From positions 434,001-498,000 of the forward strand of contig BCIO01000003.1 of NCBI GenBank assembly GCA_001599975.1: a stretch of 64,000 nt of DNA. The letters are read 5' to 3'. The notes under the pieces were generated by a model, which saw only the letters and a program-made list of their open reading frames with translations, had not been told where the DNA came from and did no database searches. The stretch is from Cystobasidiopsis lactophilus. Its lineage: Eukaryota; Basidiomycota; Agaricostilbomycetes; Agaricostilbales; Chionosphaeraceae. Position 1 is the stretch's first letter. The number at the start of each line of letters is the position of its first letter. The position numbers and the translations under genes were made by a program. Shown here in pieces: positions 1 through 11,592 of this stretch.

Positions 1-852
1 GAAGACAATCAAACTCACGCTGGTCCTTCTGTGCCAGTCGGGCAAGCTCTGCCTTCTTGGCTCCACTGGTGTGCAAAATTGGGGTGTCGTGAGCCCAAAC
101 GGTGACGTTAAGGTCCGGCAGCAGGTGCTGGAAGCGAGCGATGACCTTGGCGAATTCGGCGGCGCGGCCCGAGTCGCTATAAGGTCCAGTCGTCTCAGCA
201 AGCTTGCCATCAACGAAGTGCATCGTAAAAGATCCTTGGTGATAGAAGTTGGACCGGTCGTTGATGATGATGTTGGAGCGCTCCCGCATCGTGGAAGAAG
301 GAAAGCCGAGCAGAGGTTTGATGTCCCGCTCGATTTGGTCGTACTCGTCCATCAATTGGACCTCGTTGTCGGACGCAAACTTGTACCTATGTGATACATC
401 AGCAACGGATCTCCGGACTAGTAGGCCACTTGCCATTTGTCAAATCCCGGCGGCGGCGCTCGCGCATAACGCTTTCTATACGTCGCTACAGCTTGATTAT
501 AGCTGAGACTTTGACGTGCCAGCTTTGCTTTCCAGTTGAGTTCTGCCTCTCGGATGAGATGGAGGATGGGATGCCGCGTGTTGGACGAGTTTGCCTCTGG
601 GGCAAACAGCAAGCCATCGCGCTCCGAAAACTTCGACGTTAGACGCGACGACTGGGTTGTGGCCGCCTCAGCAGGATCTGATTTGAAGTAGTCGCTTCCT
701 GAGACGTAGTAGAAGAAGCCGAACGCAAGGATGAAGAGGAAAAGTTTGAGATTGGTGTTGCGCCGCTGAAGGAAACCGGTCGACGAAGGCGAGGGCGTCA
801 AGGGCTTGGCCACGGGCAGGAAGCCACCGGAGGAGCGGTTACGTCGATTCAT
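1..852 (-). CDS. CAP10/GT90-family glycosyltransferase, 5' part (gene runs off the left edge)
   Basis: N-terminal part of a CAP10-domain (GT90) glycosyltransferase, the family of Cryptococcus Cap10/Cas-type capsule xylosyltransferases; these are Golgi type II membrane enzymes that act on cell-surface glycans. Seen: a short cytoplasmic tail starting MNRRNRSSGG, one membrane segment (LKLFLFILAFGFFYYVSGS), then the family stretch HPILHLIREAE...RYARAPPPGFDKW. A 50-base intron at 380..429 joins DKWQ to FASDNEVQLMDEYD, also typical of the family. The coding sequence continues to base 1, so the catalytic C-terminal half is missing from the window. The start at 852 is the first ATG giving the tail plus anchor; an upstream in-frame extension lacks family similarity. 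The sugar donor and acceptor cannot be told from this part. Confidence 0.82.
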
Positions 853-1007
853 AACTGAGAGGCATCGAAAGTCGTTACATTCATTCTGTTGCTTTGGTTC
901 GGCGGCAGGAAGTCCAAAACCGACAGCATCCACTCTCAAACCTTAATTTGCAAGTTCCGCCCTGAACTGATATTGTACATGAATAAACTGCAAAGAGGGC
1001 ACTGTAT

Positions 1008-2876
1008 CTACTGTGTGATGTCGTCTGGGTGCGAAGGCGCGGCCTCGTAAGGGGGAGGGGGGACATAAGAGGTCGGCTGAGGCAATGCTCGTGGTGGCCG
1101 ATCCAAGAAGCCTTTTGCGGCATTCCTGTCATTGGTGGGAGAGGAAGAGCGTTGAGAAGTTGCACCGGTTGAGCCGCTTGATGTGGCCGAGGCAGCTGGA
1201 ACAGGGGGAAGAGGCGACTCGCGATCGAATGAATGCTGAGTGGACGGAGACCCCGTGTCGCTTTCGCTGTGGCTTGTCGCCGTTCCTCCGTGACTGACAT
1301 TCCCAAAAGTGGACGAGACTCCGGTGCCGAGTGGAGCCCCTTCGGGTGCTCGTGAGCTGGGCGCGCTAGTGGCGAACGAAGCCTGCGTTGACAAGACTTC
1401 CGCGGAATCGGGTGGCGTAGTAAAAGGATTGGAAGACGTCGCAGATGGCTGGTCGACCGCATACTGGGACGGGTTGAGTGACTCGGTGGAAGGGCGGGAC
1501 TGGTGCCGACCCAAAGGTCTCGACGATGCGGTAGACAATGCTCGGTCTGTGCGACCGCTTGAGTGAACAGGTGTCACCGGGAAGCGCAAAACTCTTACTC
1601 GGTGTAGCAAAAGGGTTGATGGGCACTTGCACCATCTCTCCAGGTTCATCCTGATCAATCGCTGCTCGCTGACGAGGCCTGGTGTAGCCGGGCCGCCTTC
1701 TTTTGCAGCAGAACCAGATTCCAGCAGCAAGACCGGCCAGTACTATGAGGCCGCCCACAGCACCACCGACGATCGCGCCGATGGGAGTTTTGGAGCCGGA
1801 TGGGTAACCAGTGGATCCCACGCCAATCGTTTCAAAGCTGCCACTGGTGGTCAGTGAGTCGGTCAGCCTGGTGCTTCCAAGTTCAGCTCGTTCGCAACAG
1901 ACAGCAGTGATGACTACTGACTGTGGTCCCGTTTTGCTTGCGTGCAAAGCGGCAGAGAGGACCGACGCTGCTGATTGGTACGATGCCAGCAAGGCGGAAG
2001 TTTCGGCAGCGGCTGTGGCTTTCAGGTTGGAGGCTGATCGTGCGAGCCCAAGCAGAAGTACGATACCTCTAGATAGTGAAGAAACGCTGGCGATCGAGGC
2101 AGAGATGGGAGCGTACTGCAAACAATGAGAACGATGCCTTACAGCTGTACTTTAAATGCCAAACCTACAGCGCTGCTGGCCGCTGTCAAGTTGACGCGCG
2201 GGTTCTTGAAAACGCACGCCAAATTGTCAGAGTCGGCAATGACCCTAGCGGAACCAAAGCTTCCAACTCCAGTGTTGTCGCTTCGGTCAGGCTCATTTGA
2301 GCTATAGCTCGACGGCCATGGAGGCAGAGCAGTACGAACAAGATCTCAAATTCAATGGGTAGGCCAGGCGGCAGATCGCAAATCCAATGCACTGTTGGCA
2401 GCTTTGGACCTTAGTGCCACAAAACAATAGGGGGGCGCATGAGATAAAAATGGACGGCGTACTTTGATCGTCTGCCGTATTGCCCGACGATGGATCCATG
2501 GTCTCGATTAAGATACCATTTGCCACGCTCGGCGAGTAGATGGTCACCGTGTAGGACGTTCCGTTGGTGGATCCTCTCTTTAACGGCACAGTCAAAACGT
2601 GAAACGCCATCCTCCAAGACCAACGGAGCTCACGGGCAAGCTGTTCGCGCGGTTGCTTTTGTCAGTTTGTCCTCGTTCGGGCGTTCGCCTGCGAGAACCC
2701 ACTTGTAATCCACGCAAGAATTCAAAGTATCTGGCATCCTGCGGTTACGGATGGTGATTTAGGGGCTTTGCAGGGGCTGCGCAAAGGTGAAGCGCGCACC
2801 AGAGCCAAGTGTCGGCGACAGCCTGGAAGGTGAACACAAGCCACAAAATGGCCAGGGACGCAAGAGCAGCAGGCAT
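1008..2876 (-). CDS. Single-pass membrane protein with Cys-bearing ectodomain and PPPYE cytoplasmic tail, copy 1
   Basis: Predicted plasma-membrane protein of unknown function. In order: signal peptide (MPAALASLAILWLVFTFQAV from 2876), a small ectodomain read from several short exons (N-x-C-x-x-Y-x-W followed by a stretch reading TNGTSYTVTIYSPSVANG), a Ser/Thr/Ala-rich stalk, one membrane helix (GAIVGGAVGGLIVLAGLAAG) followed by CCKRRR, and a long Ser/Pro-rich tail ending PPPPYEAAPSHPDDI. The PPxY near the C-terminus is the known ligand of WW domains such as those of Nedd4/Rsp5 ubiquitin ligases, suggesting regulated endocytosis (inference). A 52-base intron at 1547..1598 is phase-consistent; upstream exon borders are not all resolved. 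The next gene is a paralog in the same orientation. This general design is common among uncharacterised fungal surface proteins. Confidence 0.66.
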
Positions 2877-3156
2877 TTTAAGCAATCCAGAGGGCCGTCG
2901 TCAAGGATCAACACACGCGAGTGCTGCCACATTTGGGCCACAAAGAGCAGAATCCCTCGCGCGGAGTGGCGCACTCCACAAGACCCGACGCCGCCTCAGA
3001 GCAGCACGATGGCCAGCGCTCATCATCATCATACAGGGAAGTATCATTTCAAAGAGGCAGTGAAGGGCGGAGGCTAAGCCAGGCTCGAGCAAATGTCCAT
3101 ATTTTTGCGAAAAGCACCTCCCATGAGTAATGGTGGTATCCGACCCTTGGTCCCGC

Positions 3157-4806
3157 CTAGAAGTCGTGTTGCGTCTCGTAAGGGGGAGGAGCAGTATGGG
3201 AGCTCGTGCCCGAAGCTTTGGACGAGCGGGCCAAAAAGCCTTTGGTGCTTTTGGCGATGGACGAAACAGGGGAGGGCTGCATGGGAGAAGGGGTGGACGC
3301 GCTTGGTGCCACAGGTTGCAACGTCAATTCTGGTCTCGGAGAGAGAGGAAGCGGTGGGCTAGGGCTTCGGCCGGAGAAACGAGCTGGTGCCGTCGAACGG
3401 TCATAGGGGTTGTTTCGGCGTGGTGGCGAGAAATGTCGGAGAGACGAGACTGGAAGAGCCGCAGGTGTCAGGACCTTGTCGAAATGAAATGAACAAGCAG
3501 ACGTACGCGGCAAAGCTTCCTCGATCAAGTCGTGGGCTATCGCCGGCTGCTTGCTGTAGTTGCGGCGTTGCCTTCGGCGCCAAAGCCAAAGGCCGGCACA
3601 TAGCGCTGCAATCGCTGCAACACCGCCCACAGCACCTCCGATGATTTTGCCGAGGGGTAGTCCACCCGAATCGTAGAACTGGTGATTCACCTCGATGACG
3701 CCAACCGTGGTGGTAGTGGGTGGAACGGTGGTGGTGAAAGAGCCCGTCAATCTGTATTGATTTGCTTTTAGCCTCGATTGCTATGTGCTTCGTCGGACAC
3801 AGAAGATACACACCCGTCGGTCTTGGTGACGTTGGCGTGCAAAGCAGCAGAGAGCGCCGAGGCTGCTGCTTGGTAAGCTCCTGACAGAGCTGGCGTCTGC
3901 ATCGCCGCTGGTCTGACAGTTCAGAGGACAGACGATGCCAAAGCAGCAGTCGATGCGTACCAAAGGAAAGGGATTCAACGTTTGAGATTGACGCTGCAAT
4001 TGGCGCATACTTCAAGTGGACCGTCAGGGCGAGTCTCTTCAAGTGAACGAGATAGAAAGGACATACTAAAATGCTGACTGCTGCAGCATTGACGCCTATG
4101 TTATCGTACAAGCAAGAGGTTACTCCGTTGTAATCGTAAGTCGGCTCGCTGATCACTCGGGCGTCGCCGGTTCTTCCAGCTCCAGTGTCGTCGCTGATTG
4201 CATTTGGTGAGATAGAGGTTTTTAAATGGTGAAGAGAATGCGAACTAGATGCGGAATTCCACGGGTAAGCCGGGAGGCAAATCGCAGCGCCAATTGACTG
4301 TGTAGTTGGCGTATTGAGCCGCGCGTTTTCAGTCCCTCAAGGACAAGCGAAAGAAATACGAACAATCGTCGTATGACTCGGTGCCCCTAGACGGTGGTAA
4401 AGTCTCGATCAGGGTGCCATTGGCCACATTCGGCCTGGTGCGCTTCTGTTAGGCAATTTCAGGCGGACCAGCAGCCCTCTTACGAGTAGATTTCGAGGGT
4501 GAAGGTGGTGCCGTTGTCAGATCCTCTCTGTGGCAGCCAAAGTGAATGAGCTACGTGGCAGACAAGTCCTCGTCAGAAGGCGTGCTCACGGCCAGCCTGT
4601 GGACGCCGGTTGGTGATGAATCGCGTCTCTGGCTCTGGAGGGACTACTCACTGGTAGTTGGAACAAGAGCTGAGAACTGGAGGCATCCTATGAGGCAGTC
4701 AGAAGGCAAAGCGGCGCGTCCATCTCCAAACGCACAGCAGCCAGAGGTCGGCGGCGGCGCCGGGCACCAGAGCCGCAAGCACAGAGAGGCACGCCAGCGG
4801 GAGCAT
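3157..4806 (-). CDS. Single-pass membrane protein with PPPYE tail, copy 2 (tandem paralog)
   Basis: Tandem paralog of the gene at 1008..2876 with the same plan. Signal peptide MLPLACLSVLAALVPGAAA from 4806; short ectodomain exons (SSCSNYQ matching the N-x-C-x-x-Y of copy 1, and VANGTLIETLPPS-like coding matching VANGILIETMDPS of copy 1); a Thr-rich stalk (TTTVPPTTTTVG); membrane helix GKIIGGAVGGVAAIAALCAG followed by WRRRQRR; Ser/Pro tail ending in APPPYETQHDF. The PPPYE WW-ligand motif and a nearby KGFL segment (STKGFLARSS here, AAKGFLDRPP in copy 1) are the best-conserved tail elements, implying function in the tail. The 3' exon (3157 to about 3750) is certain; some 5' borders are not. Confidence 0.66.
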
Positions 4807-5095
4807 CTTGCGAGCAGGCCAAAGGTGGTTGCAGCAGGTCAAAACAACAATGCCAAGGCGAGCCTTCATCGGGGCAAAAGGTGCGAAGAAGACGGAGGAA
4901 AGTTAGATGCACACGCAGGAGGACACCGCCACTGGCTAGAAGGGCAAGCACGCCGTTTCAATAGCATTGTGAAGGTATAAGGTGATATCGGTATTATTGC
5001 AGACAGAGGTATTGGGAGAGGGAGGGAGACAAGAAGTTTTGAACCGATCATCAAGGCCGCCGAGGGATCAACTCGGGTTAACGCCTGCGGTCGCT

Positions 5096-6126
5096 TTATG
5101 GACCTGGGTGATACTCCTGCGGCATGCCTGTCTGCATATCGAACGCGCCAATTCGCCACGCGCCTTTGTGCTTCCTATAACCCCAATTCTTGATCAGCCA
5201 GATGAGAGGTGGTGGCAAAGGTGGGAAGCCAGGAGCTTGTACGGCGTCGTGGGAAGACAAGATGAAGGGGAAAGTCACTTGGAGGGCACCAAAGAGAGAC
5301 GTGGAAGATCTGTTGTCGGCAATGGTCTCTGCAGCAGTCTTCAACTGCCGAAGGAAATTGAACCGGTAGGTGGACTGCTCACTTCTCATGATCTCCTGCA
5401 GTTCTGATGCCGAGAAACTTTTCAGGTTCTCCCGCTTGAGAGTGATAATTTCGTCGTTGAGGTGTTGCCAGAGGACGTCGCCAAAAGCGTCCACGCCGTT
5501 CCTGATTTCGGCCGCGTCAAATTTCGCCTGACCCTTCATCGCATGTCAGGGCAGAAGACTAAGATTGACGGATGACCTACAGAAAGCATGGCTTCGATGG
5601 ATCCCATCAGATGGCCCATCTTGCTGTGAAAGGCGGCGTACTGGGCTTTGTTTGCGTCCATCAAGCCAGAAAGGCCTTTCTTGCTGAGCGCTGGGAACAC
5701 AACGTGCTCTTCTCCTTCATGGTGTCTAGACTTGGAGGGCTCAATGGCGTCCCCAGTAGAAAGCAGTCACAGCTCACGTGTGGATCGAGTCCAGCAGAGC
5801 CTTGCAAAACACAAGGTAGCTGGTTTGGTCTTGGGGAGCCATTGAATCGGCATACTTGTCTGATGGTGACGCGCGTAGCAGTCAGTCTCAATGGGCAGCT
5901 AGGAATAGGAGCCGGGGAGTTGGTCCAGCTCACACGCATTGTTCATGGATCGCACAAACCAATTATGAATGAGAGCCCTACAAAATCCAGCGAGACGTCA
6001 GATCCAGCTCGGGATTTGAAAGATTGTGGGCTGGAACACTTACATCTCAAAGCCCAACCTCTTGTGAGGGTCTTTGGCTTCTTGCTGCGTGCAAGGAAGC
6101 TCGATAAGAGGCCAAGGGTATGGCAT
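5096..6126 (-). CDS. Hemerythrin (HHE) domain protein, copy 1
   Basis: Probable soluble non-haem di-iron protein of the hemerythrin/HHE family; members bind O2, sense iron or oxygen, or repair nitrosative damage, and the exact role here is unknown. Starts MPYPWPLIELPCTQQEAKDP at 6126 and is built from five short exons. Seen iron-ligand pattern in order: LIHNWF, HHEGEEHVVFP (HxxxE), AFHSKM, and HLNDEI (HxxxE), which is the canonical H...HxxxE...H...HxxxD/E set. The C-terminus (PPLIWLIKNWGYRKHKGAWR...QEYHPGP) is shared with the neighbour at 6901..7873, so the family has a conserved tail beyond the four-helix bundle. No signal peptide is seen. The start was chosen because both paralogs begin with MPYPWPL. 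Confidence 0.8.
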
Positions 6127-6900
6127 TCTGTGATGGAGTGTTGACAATGGAAGTGAGAGCGCAAGGGTGATGGTTGTAGCGAATCAGGCAGAAGGTAAGA
6201 CGTACCCACGGTCAAATTACCGCGTCCATCGCGGCTCCTACTCGGGGCTGCCCTTGGCCCGGCGACCTCCTCGACCGAGGTGGATACTTCTGGATAAGGC
6301 CGTGGAAAACGTTTGAGGCCAGCTAAACCAAATGGAGGTGTGTGCCGGCCCACCAAAGTGGCGAGTGGGCTGGCCTTGGTGTCCAGCAGTCTGGTATAGA
6401 ACCAATCTAGGTGACGAACATATCAACCTCGAGATCCTCTTATGGCTCCAAGAGCTCCTAGCCAGCCAAGATAAGCGATGTGCTCAATTCGCTGCGCAAA
6501 GCCGCGGAGCGAACTATTCCAAGTGGCAGTTCCGTAACCTTTCGTCTTTGGTTTCTGCCCACAGTTAAGACCAAAGGCATCAGTTAGGAGAGAGATCAGA
6601 TCCAAACAGCGGTAAAGGGCCCTAGGAGCATTTGGGGCCTCTCGCACTCTGAAAATCTTGACAGAAACTAGGCTTAATAAGGCGCCGAGAGGAGCGCATT
6701 GACGACAGGTCCGCGATACAGTAGCTCGGACGGGCAGCGCAATCAAGGAAGCAAGAAATCATCAGCATCATTGCAAAGGGGACTCGGTTGAACAGAGCTG
6801 AAATGCTAAAATGTAGACCTTGTACTGCCTACACGAACTCGTGGTCATAAAGACCGGCTACGCAGAGCCTAGCAGTGGAATTCCGTCCCCAGTTGATCTC
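6127..6900. other. Intergenic region between the two hemerythrin paralogs
   Basis: About 770 bases. I see only short open frames with no family signal. It should hold the promoter of copy 1 and the 3' end of the copy 2 transcript, as both run on the minus strand. Confidence 0.5.
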
Positions 6901-7873
6901 TTATGCATCCGGGTGGTACTCTTGCGGCTTCTTGGTGTGCAGGTCGAAAGCGCAGAATCGCCACGCGCCTTTGTGCTTTCTGTAGCCCCAGAGGTTGACG
7001 AGCCAGATGAGTGGTGCAGGCAAGGGTGGAAATCCGGGAACCTGGGCGTAGTCGTGAGAGGAGAAGACGAAAGGAAAGCCTTCTTGGACCGCGCCAGAGA
7101 AAGACATCGAGGCTTTGGCGTGGTCGATCGTCTTCTTCAGGAGAACTTCCAATTCCGTCTTGGTGAAGCCTTTGAGGTTCTCAGGTTTGAGAGTGACAAT
7201 TTCGTCGTTGAGATGCTGCCAGAGGAGATCGCCAAAAGCGTCCACGCCACCCTTGACCCTGGCAGCGTCAAACTCCGCCTGTCCCTGTGGAACGCTTCAG
7301 ACAGTGCTTGCTCAGTAGTATAGCCTAGCTCACAGACAGCATCTCGTCAATGGACTTCATCAAAGCGTCCATGTTGTCGTGAAACTGTGCGTGCTGGGCT
7401 TTGTTCGCTGCCATCAAATCCGCAAGGCCCTTCTCGCTCAGTGCAGGAAACACGACATGCTCTTCTCCTTCGTGATGACTGTGCCCTCCTCTAGTCAGCT
7501 TCATTCACAAGTTGGGATTAACCGTGACTCACGCATGGATGGTGGTCAGCAAAGTCTTGCAGAAGAAGAGGTAGTCTTTCTGGTCTTTGGGAGCCACCAC
7601 ATCGACGTATTTGTCTACGCAGTCGCAATCAGTAAGATAAGAAGGATGAAAACGCTGGGGTGATCAACGTTGGCCTGGATTTACGCACAAACGTTGTTCA
7701 TGCCTCGAACGAAACAATTATGAATAAGAACCCTGAGAGAGAACAGAAATAAGACCAGGCGAGCAAGTGACTTAGGGGCTCGGCACTCACATCTCGAACG
7801 CCCATCCTTTGAAGGGGTCTTTGGCCTCTTCCTGCGTGCAGGGAAGCTCAAGAAGCGGCCAAGGATAAGGCAT
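6901..7873 (-). CDS. Hemerythrin (HHE) domain protein, copy 2 (tandem paralog)
   Basis: Close paralog of 5096..6126 with the same exon order: MPYPWPLLELPCTQEEAKDP, then LIHNCFVRGMNN, then a KDYLFFCKTLLTTIH segment, then HHEGEEHVVFPALSEKG with a later FHDNM, and a last exon beginning near GVDAFGDLLWQHLNDEI. The five iron-ligand histidines and both acidic ligands of the hemerythrin fold are present. The final part reads PAPLIWLVNLWGYRKHKGAW and ends PQEYHPDA. An open frame extends upstream of 7873 to 8050 in phase, but copy 1 has nothing comparable, so the shorter start is preferred. Likely cytosolic di-iron protein; the ligand (O2, NO, iron) is not deducible. Confidence 0.8.
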
Positions 7874-8137
7874 GTCGATGAACAGGAAGTAGAGAGGATT
7901 GAAAAATGGAGGCCTTGTGATTCGCTGATGGCTGATGCAGAAAGACAAGTGCTCCGCGGATGTTGCGTTTCGCGAAGCATGTGATTTCTTGGCCAGGGCG
8001 GCGTCTTCTTCGGCCCGAGGCAGGACGTCAGACCAAACCAGGAGGCTCATTACTGATGCCTAGAAATGGCGCATAGTAGTCACGGGCATAGGTGAGGTGC
8101 ATTACACTGGAAGCCGGGCGTCTTGCCGATTGTACAA

Positions 8138-9272
8138 TCAATTTGTGGCGTCAATCTTTTTGTTCACAGCGCCAAGCAGCGCCTTCAAGATGTAGGCAGC
8201 GTCAATGTGGCCCTGTACAACCTGTATGAGCTAACTGAACGAAGCGGCTGAAAAGGGGTTCTCACCTCAAACAAAGTCGTATCGACAATGTCGCGGATCT
8301 TCTTCTCAGATCCCAAGTCTGCCAAAGCTGCACAATGTCAGTGGACCCGCTAGTCAAAACGGACACAGAATTCACCATCGTCCAGATGCTGCAGAGATTC
8401 GCGAGCCTCCGAGTCGTCGCCAATCCTGATGCTCGTGAATCAGCCACACGGTCCTGTTGGAAGCCAAGACAGAAACCGTACTGGATGAACTGGATGCCGA
8501 CTTGGGTCAATGGGAAGCGACCGGCGTCCAGGCGTTGGGCCACGTTGACGATCAAATCCTGGGGCTCTTCGCCCCTGTTCGGCGCTCCATCGGTCAGGCA
8601 GATGATGTTCACCGGCTTGGGTTTGGGGCCGCCGTTGGACTTGGCGCCCTCCAGAGCTTGCATGTAAGGCTCCAGAACGCGGGCGAGTGCCGTTTTCGTC
8701 GGAGTCGAGCGCCGGGGCTCGACCTGGCGGAAGAGCTTCAAGACGCTGTCCCGGGAAGTCAAGTTCCGGGCCACGGTGGCGTTGTTGAAGAAGTCTGCCC
8801 CTCCTTTGAGTACAGTTTCAACATCGAACAAGAGACACTGACAGAGGTCAACACCGTCCGAGTCCCATTTGATGGCTTCCGTGACCAGGCCAATGAGGGC
8901 GTCGCGGGTTTGATCCCAGAACATTTCCATCGATTCCGAATCGTCTAACAAGATTATCGTGTCATATCGCCTGAGAGCAGCAAGCTGGGTCTCGTTGATG
9001 GCTGGAAAGGGGGATTCAGCTCCTCGCTCGGACTTCGGCTTGGCGTCTCCTTTCGACCTACCTGGGGGAGGGCCACTCGGAGGCGCGTACTGCTGCCCGC
9101 CGTATTGCTGCTGCCCACCGTATCCAGCAGGCGGAGGTCCAGAAGGAGGAGCATAGGAGGGCGCTTGGTACTGCTGCTGGTACTGGCCGGGAGTGGCGCG
9201 AGACGAGGAGGAGCCTTGGCCAGACGAGTTGCCCGTCGTTGAGAGCCTCTTCTTGAGATTGTCAAAAACCAT
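8138..9272 (-). CDS. von Willebrand factor type A domain protein
   Basis: Cytosolic VWA-domain protein of the fungal copine-like/VWA group; these are metal-dependent protein-interaction modules and the partner here is unknown. The N-terminal ~85 residues are a low-complexity Gly/Gln/Pro/Tyr region with repeated APPSGPPP and YGGQQ. The VWA domain follows: IILLDDSESM is the MIDAS DxSxS loop, then TPTKTAL and ICLTDGAPN supply the other metal-site residues. An intron whose donor follows FIQ (acceptor catcag) restores QIGDDSEARESLQHLDD, the family continuation. A short last exon reads GHIDAAYILKALLGAVNKK and stops at 8138..8140. The ATG at 9272 gives MVFDNLKKRL, a usual opening for this group. It shares a 232-base divergent promoter with the BLES03-like gene at 9505. 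Confidence 0.82.
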
Positions 9273-9504
9273 TTTGTCCGTCCTTTCTTAAAGAGAGCAA
9301 GGCCGTTCGAGCGCAACTCGCGCTGAGGCGGTGAAGACCGTCATCGCAGGGAATCCAGGGAACTGGCTCTGTGTCCCGAGCTCTCGAGGCTCCCAGAGCT
9401 GCGCTTCTGGTGCAGAGCGTCCAACTTGTGCTCAAATGGCATCCAAAGGTAGCTCGTATGGCAGAGACTTGCGCCCAGACTGCAGCTGACGCGCGAATCT
9501 AGAC
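9273..9504. promoter_or_regulatory. Divergent promoter region between VWA gene and BLES03-like gene
   Basis: 232 bases separate the two outward-facing start codons, so both promoters must lie here (inference from layout). No TATA box or recognised factor site is evident. Confidence 0.45.
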
Positions 9505-10784
9505 ATGGAAACCCGTCCAGCCAGCGCGACGCCCTGCTGCTATGGTGAGGCTTCCAGCGCTCTGTTTGACAACAGCACTCAACTTTGGCCTTCAGAGCCT
9601 GGCAAGACCGATCAAAGTCTCAAGGACTTCCTGGCTGCGTGCCCACCAGCCACCTACGGCTCAATGTGAGCTTGCCATTCGAACCTGTCAACAATCCTGA
9701 CGTTATGGCCCATAGCCAAAACACCGAGAACGGCCCCTTAGTCAGTTTCTCGGACCGCAAATGTACTCGGTTCAGCTAACGAGACCGTTGCAGGACACCC
9801 CTTGGATATGGCAAGCTCGTTTGTCTTTTCGCACGACGATTTGAGCTTGACAGAACGCTCGCTACAGGGTTCGAAAAGACGCGAAGGACAAAGAGGAGAC
9901 CACGATGGAGGCTTACGAGGCCACGATTGTCGAGGCTGGAGGCATCGTCGAGAAACTCCGCAAGGAAATCACCCGAATCGACGCCGACGAGTCGATTCCC
10001 ACGCGGGGCAAGGGCTCCAAGGCCCAAACTCGCAAGGTCTACCAAGATGAGGCTGTCACCGAGATGCAGAAGCTGGCCGAACAATGTGAGTAACTCCCGG
10101 GCTGCACTCACACCAGCTCACCGTGGGTAAAACAGCTGGCGTGACGAGCGGCAAATGGCTCTTTTTCATCAGCACCCAGTCCATCAACTTTGTCTGGAGC
10201 AAGATCGCCGAGGCCATTGTCGACGGCCCTCTGAAGGATTTGGTCAAAGTCGCCAAAGTCGCCACCGAGCCTGAAGGCAAGACGGACGCCTTCCAGACCC
10301 ACGTCATATGCGTCTACTGCCCAAACTCCTGGGATAAAAAGGCTGTGGGCAAAGTCCTGGATGTGCTCATGGGCGACGAGCTGATGCTGAACGCTCCCGT
10401 TCGTTTCGCCTTGCCTTCGGTTTTTGGTGGCGGTGCTGATTTTTTCGCCTAGACCTCCTACAAGCCTGATGTGTACACCATTGGAGGCGTTACCAGCAAA
10501 GAGAAGTTGATGCCGTCCTCGCTTTGGACCCCTTCGTCCTTCCGTTCCAAAGAAGAGTTGGCCGCGCACAAGGAGAAGGTCAAAGCCCACATTGAGAGCC
10601 AGAAAGCCGGTGCGTCGCTCTTACTTTCTGACGTATAGCACTCTTAGAAACGAGCCTCTTCGCAGCGGTCGAAAAGCCCACCGCCGACGAAGAAAGCAAA
10701 AGAGCTGCCGCCACCGGTCGCGGCTTCGAGTCCGACTCTGACAGCGACGACGAAAAGCCAAAGGCCAAGAAGGCCAAGAAGTGA
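9505..10784 (+). CDS. BLES03/DUF1917-family protein
   Basis: Member of the BLES03 (UPF0696/DUF1917) family, which has an eIF4E-like fold; its biological role is not established. Exons read: METRPASATPCCY (from 9505), then PGKTDQSLKDFLAACPP, a DTPWIW segment, and a charged helix (EATIVEAGGIVEKLRKEI). The core follows: SGKWLFFISTQSINFVWSKI, then HVICVYCPNSWDKKAVGKVL and TSYKPDVYTIGG. SGKW, PWIW and the CVY...V..VL stretch are the family hallmarks I recognise. The C-terminus is acidic/basic low complexity (SDSDSDDEKPKAKKAKK), consistent with a nuclear protein (inference). About six introns; the borders in the first third are approximate. Stop at 10782..10784. Confidence 0.68.
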
Positions 10785-11592
10785 ACAGTGCCACCCCATT
10801 TGTTAATACCAATTCGTGGGTTTCTTGACCGCTGTTGAGCGTGCTCATCTCAAAGAAGTCGGTCCAGGTGAACTTGATTCCCTTCATCCGCCGCTTATTG
10901 GGCGCGCATACTACCCAGATTGACCTCTTGTAAAGAGATGCGTCAAAGGCTTTGGCATTTCTGTTTACGCCGGCGATCGCGTTGCAATGCCACCATTGAA
11001 TCCCCCCCTCTCAGCCTAATGCTTCTCCCAACACTCGTCTCTATGTCAATGGCAAGAAGTAGTTTCTGTCTCCAAATCTGTTATGGTCTTCGACACGTCT
11101 GCCGCTTTCTCGTAGACCAGAGGAGCCTTCTGTCTGCGAAGGGTGTCTTCTCATTCTGTCCGTGGCGTGAACGCATTCGAAGTCAGATCCAGCGTGCTTC
11201 TTTTCGCATCGACGACCACGTTGTACGAAGAAAGAACAACATCAACCAGTGGCAACAGGAGAGCTCGGAGGTAAAGGTGGACGCCACGCTCAAATAGAGG
11301 CCAGGAGCGCTTCTTCTCTCTTGATCTCTTATATGCGAGCAGTAGCGCCATTAAGAGCGCAAAGCAAAGATTTTGGCTACGAAGTGCAGGACATTGCCGG
11401 CAGGCCGTCTCAGGGCAGAAGGCAGCATTGGCGTTGCCACCCAAAAGGGGGACCGCAGCAGAACAGGGCGCGATCACACCAAGCCATACCGTTCTTCTGA
11501 TGCACAAAGAGCAGCACAAGACAGCCACAGGTCGCCGTCCCAACGAGAGAGCACGCATCGGCAAATTTGTTGTTCTTTAGAGCGCGTTGACG
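10785..11592. other. Intergenic region upstream of the P-protein gene
   Basis: About 800 bases with no convincing coding signal on either strand. It contains the 3' end of the BLES03-like transcript and the promoter of the glycine dehydrogenase gene. Confidence 0.5.
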
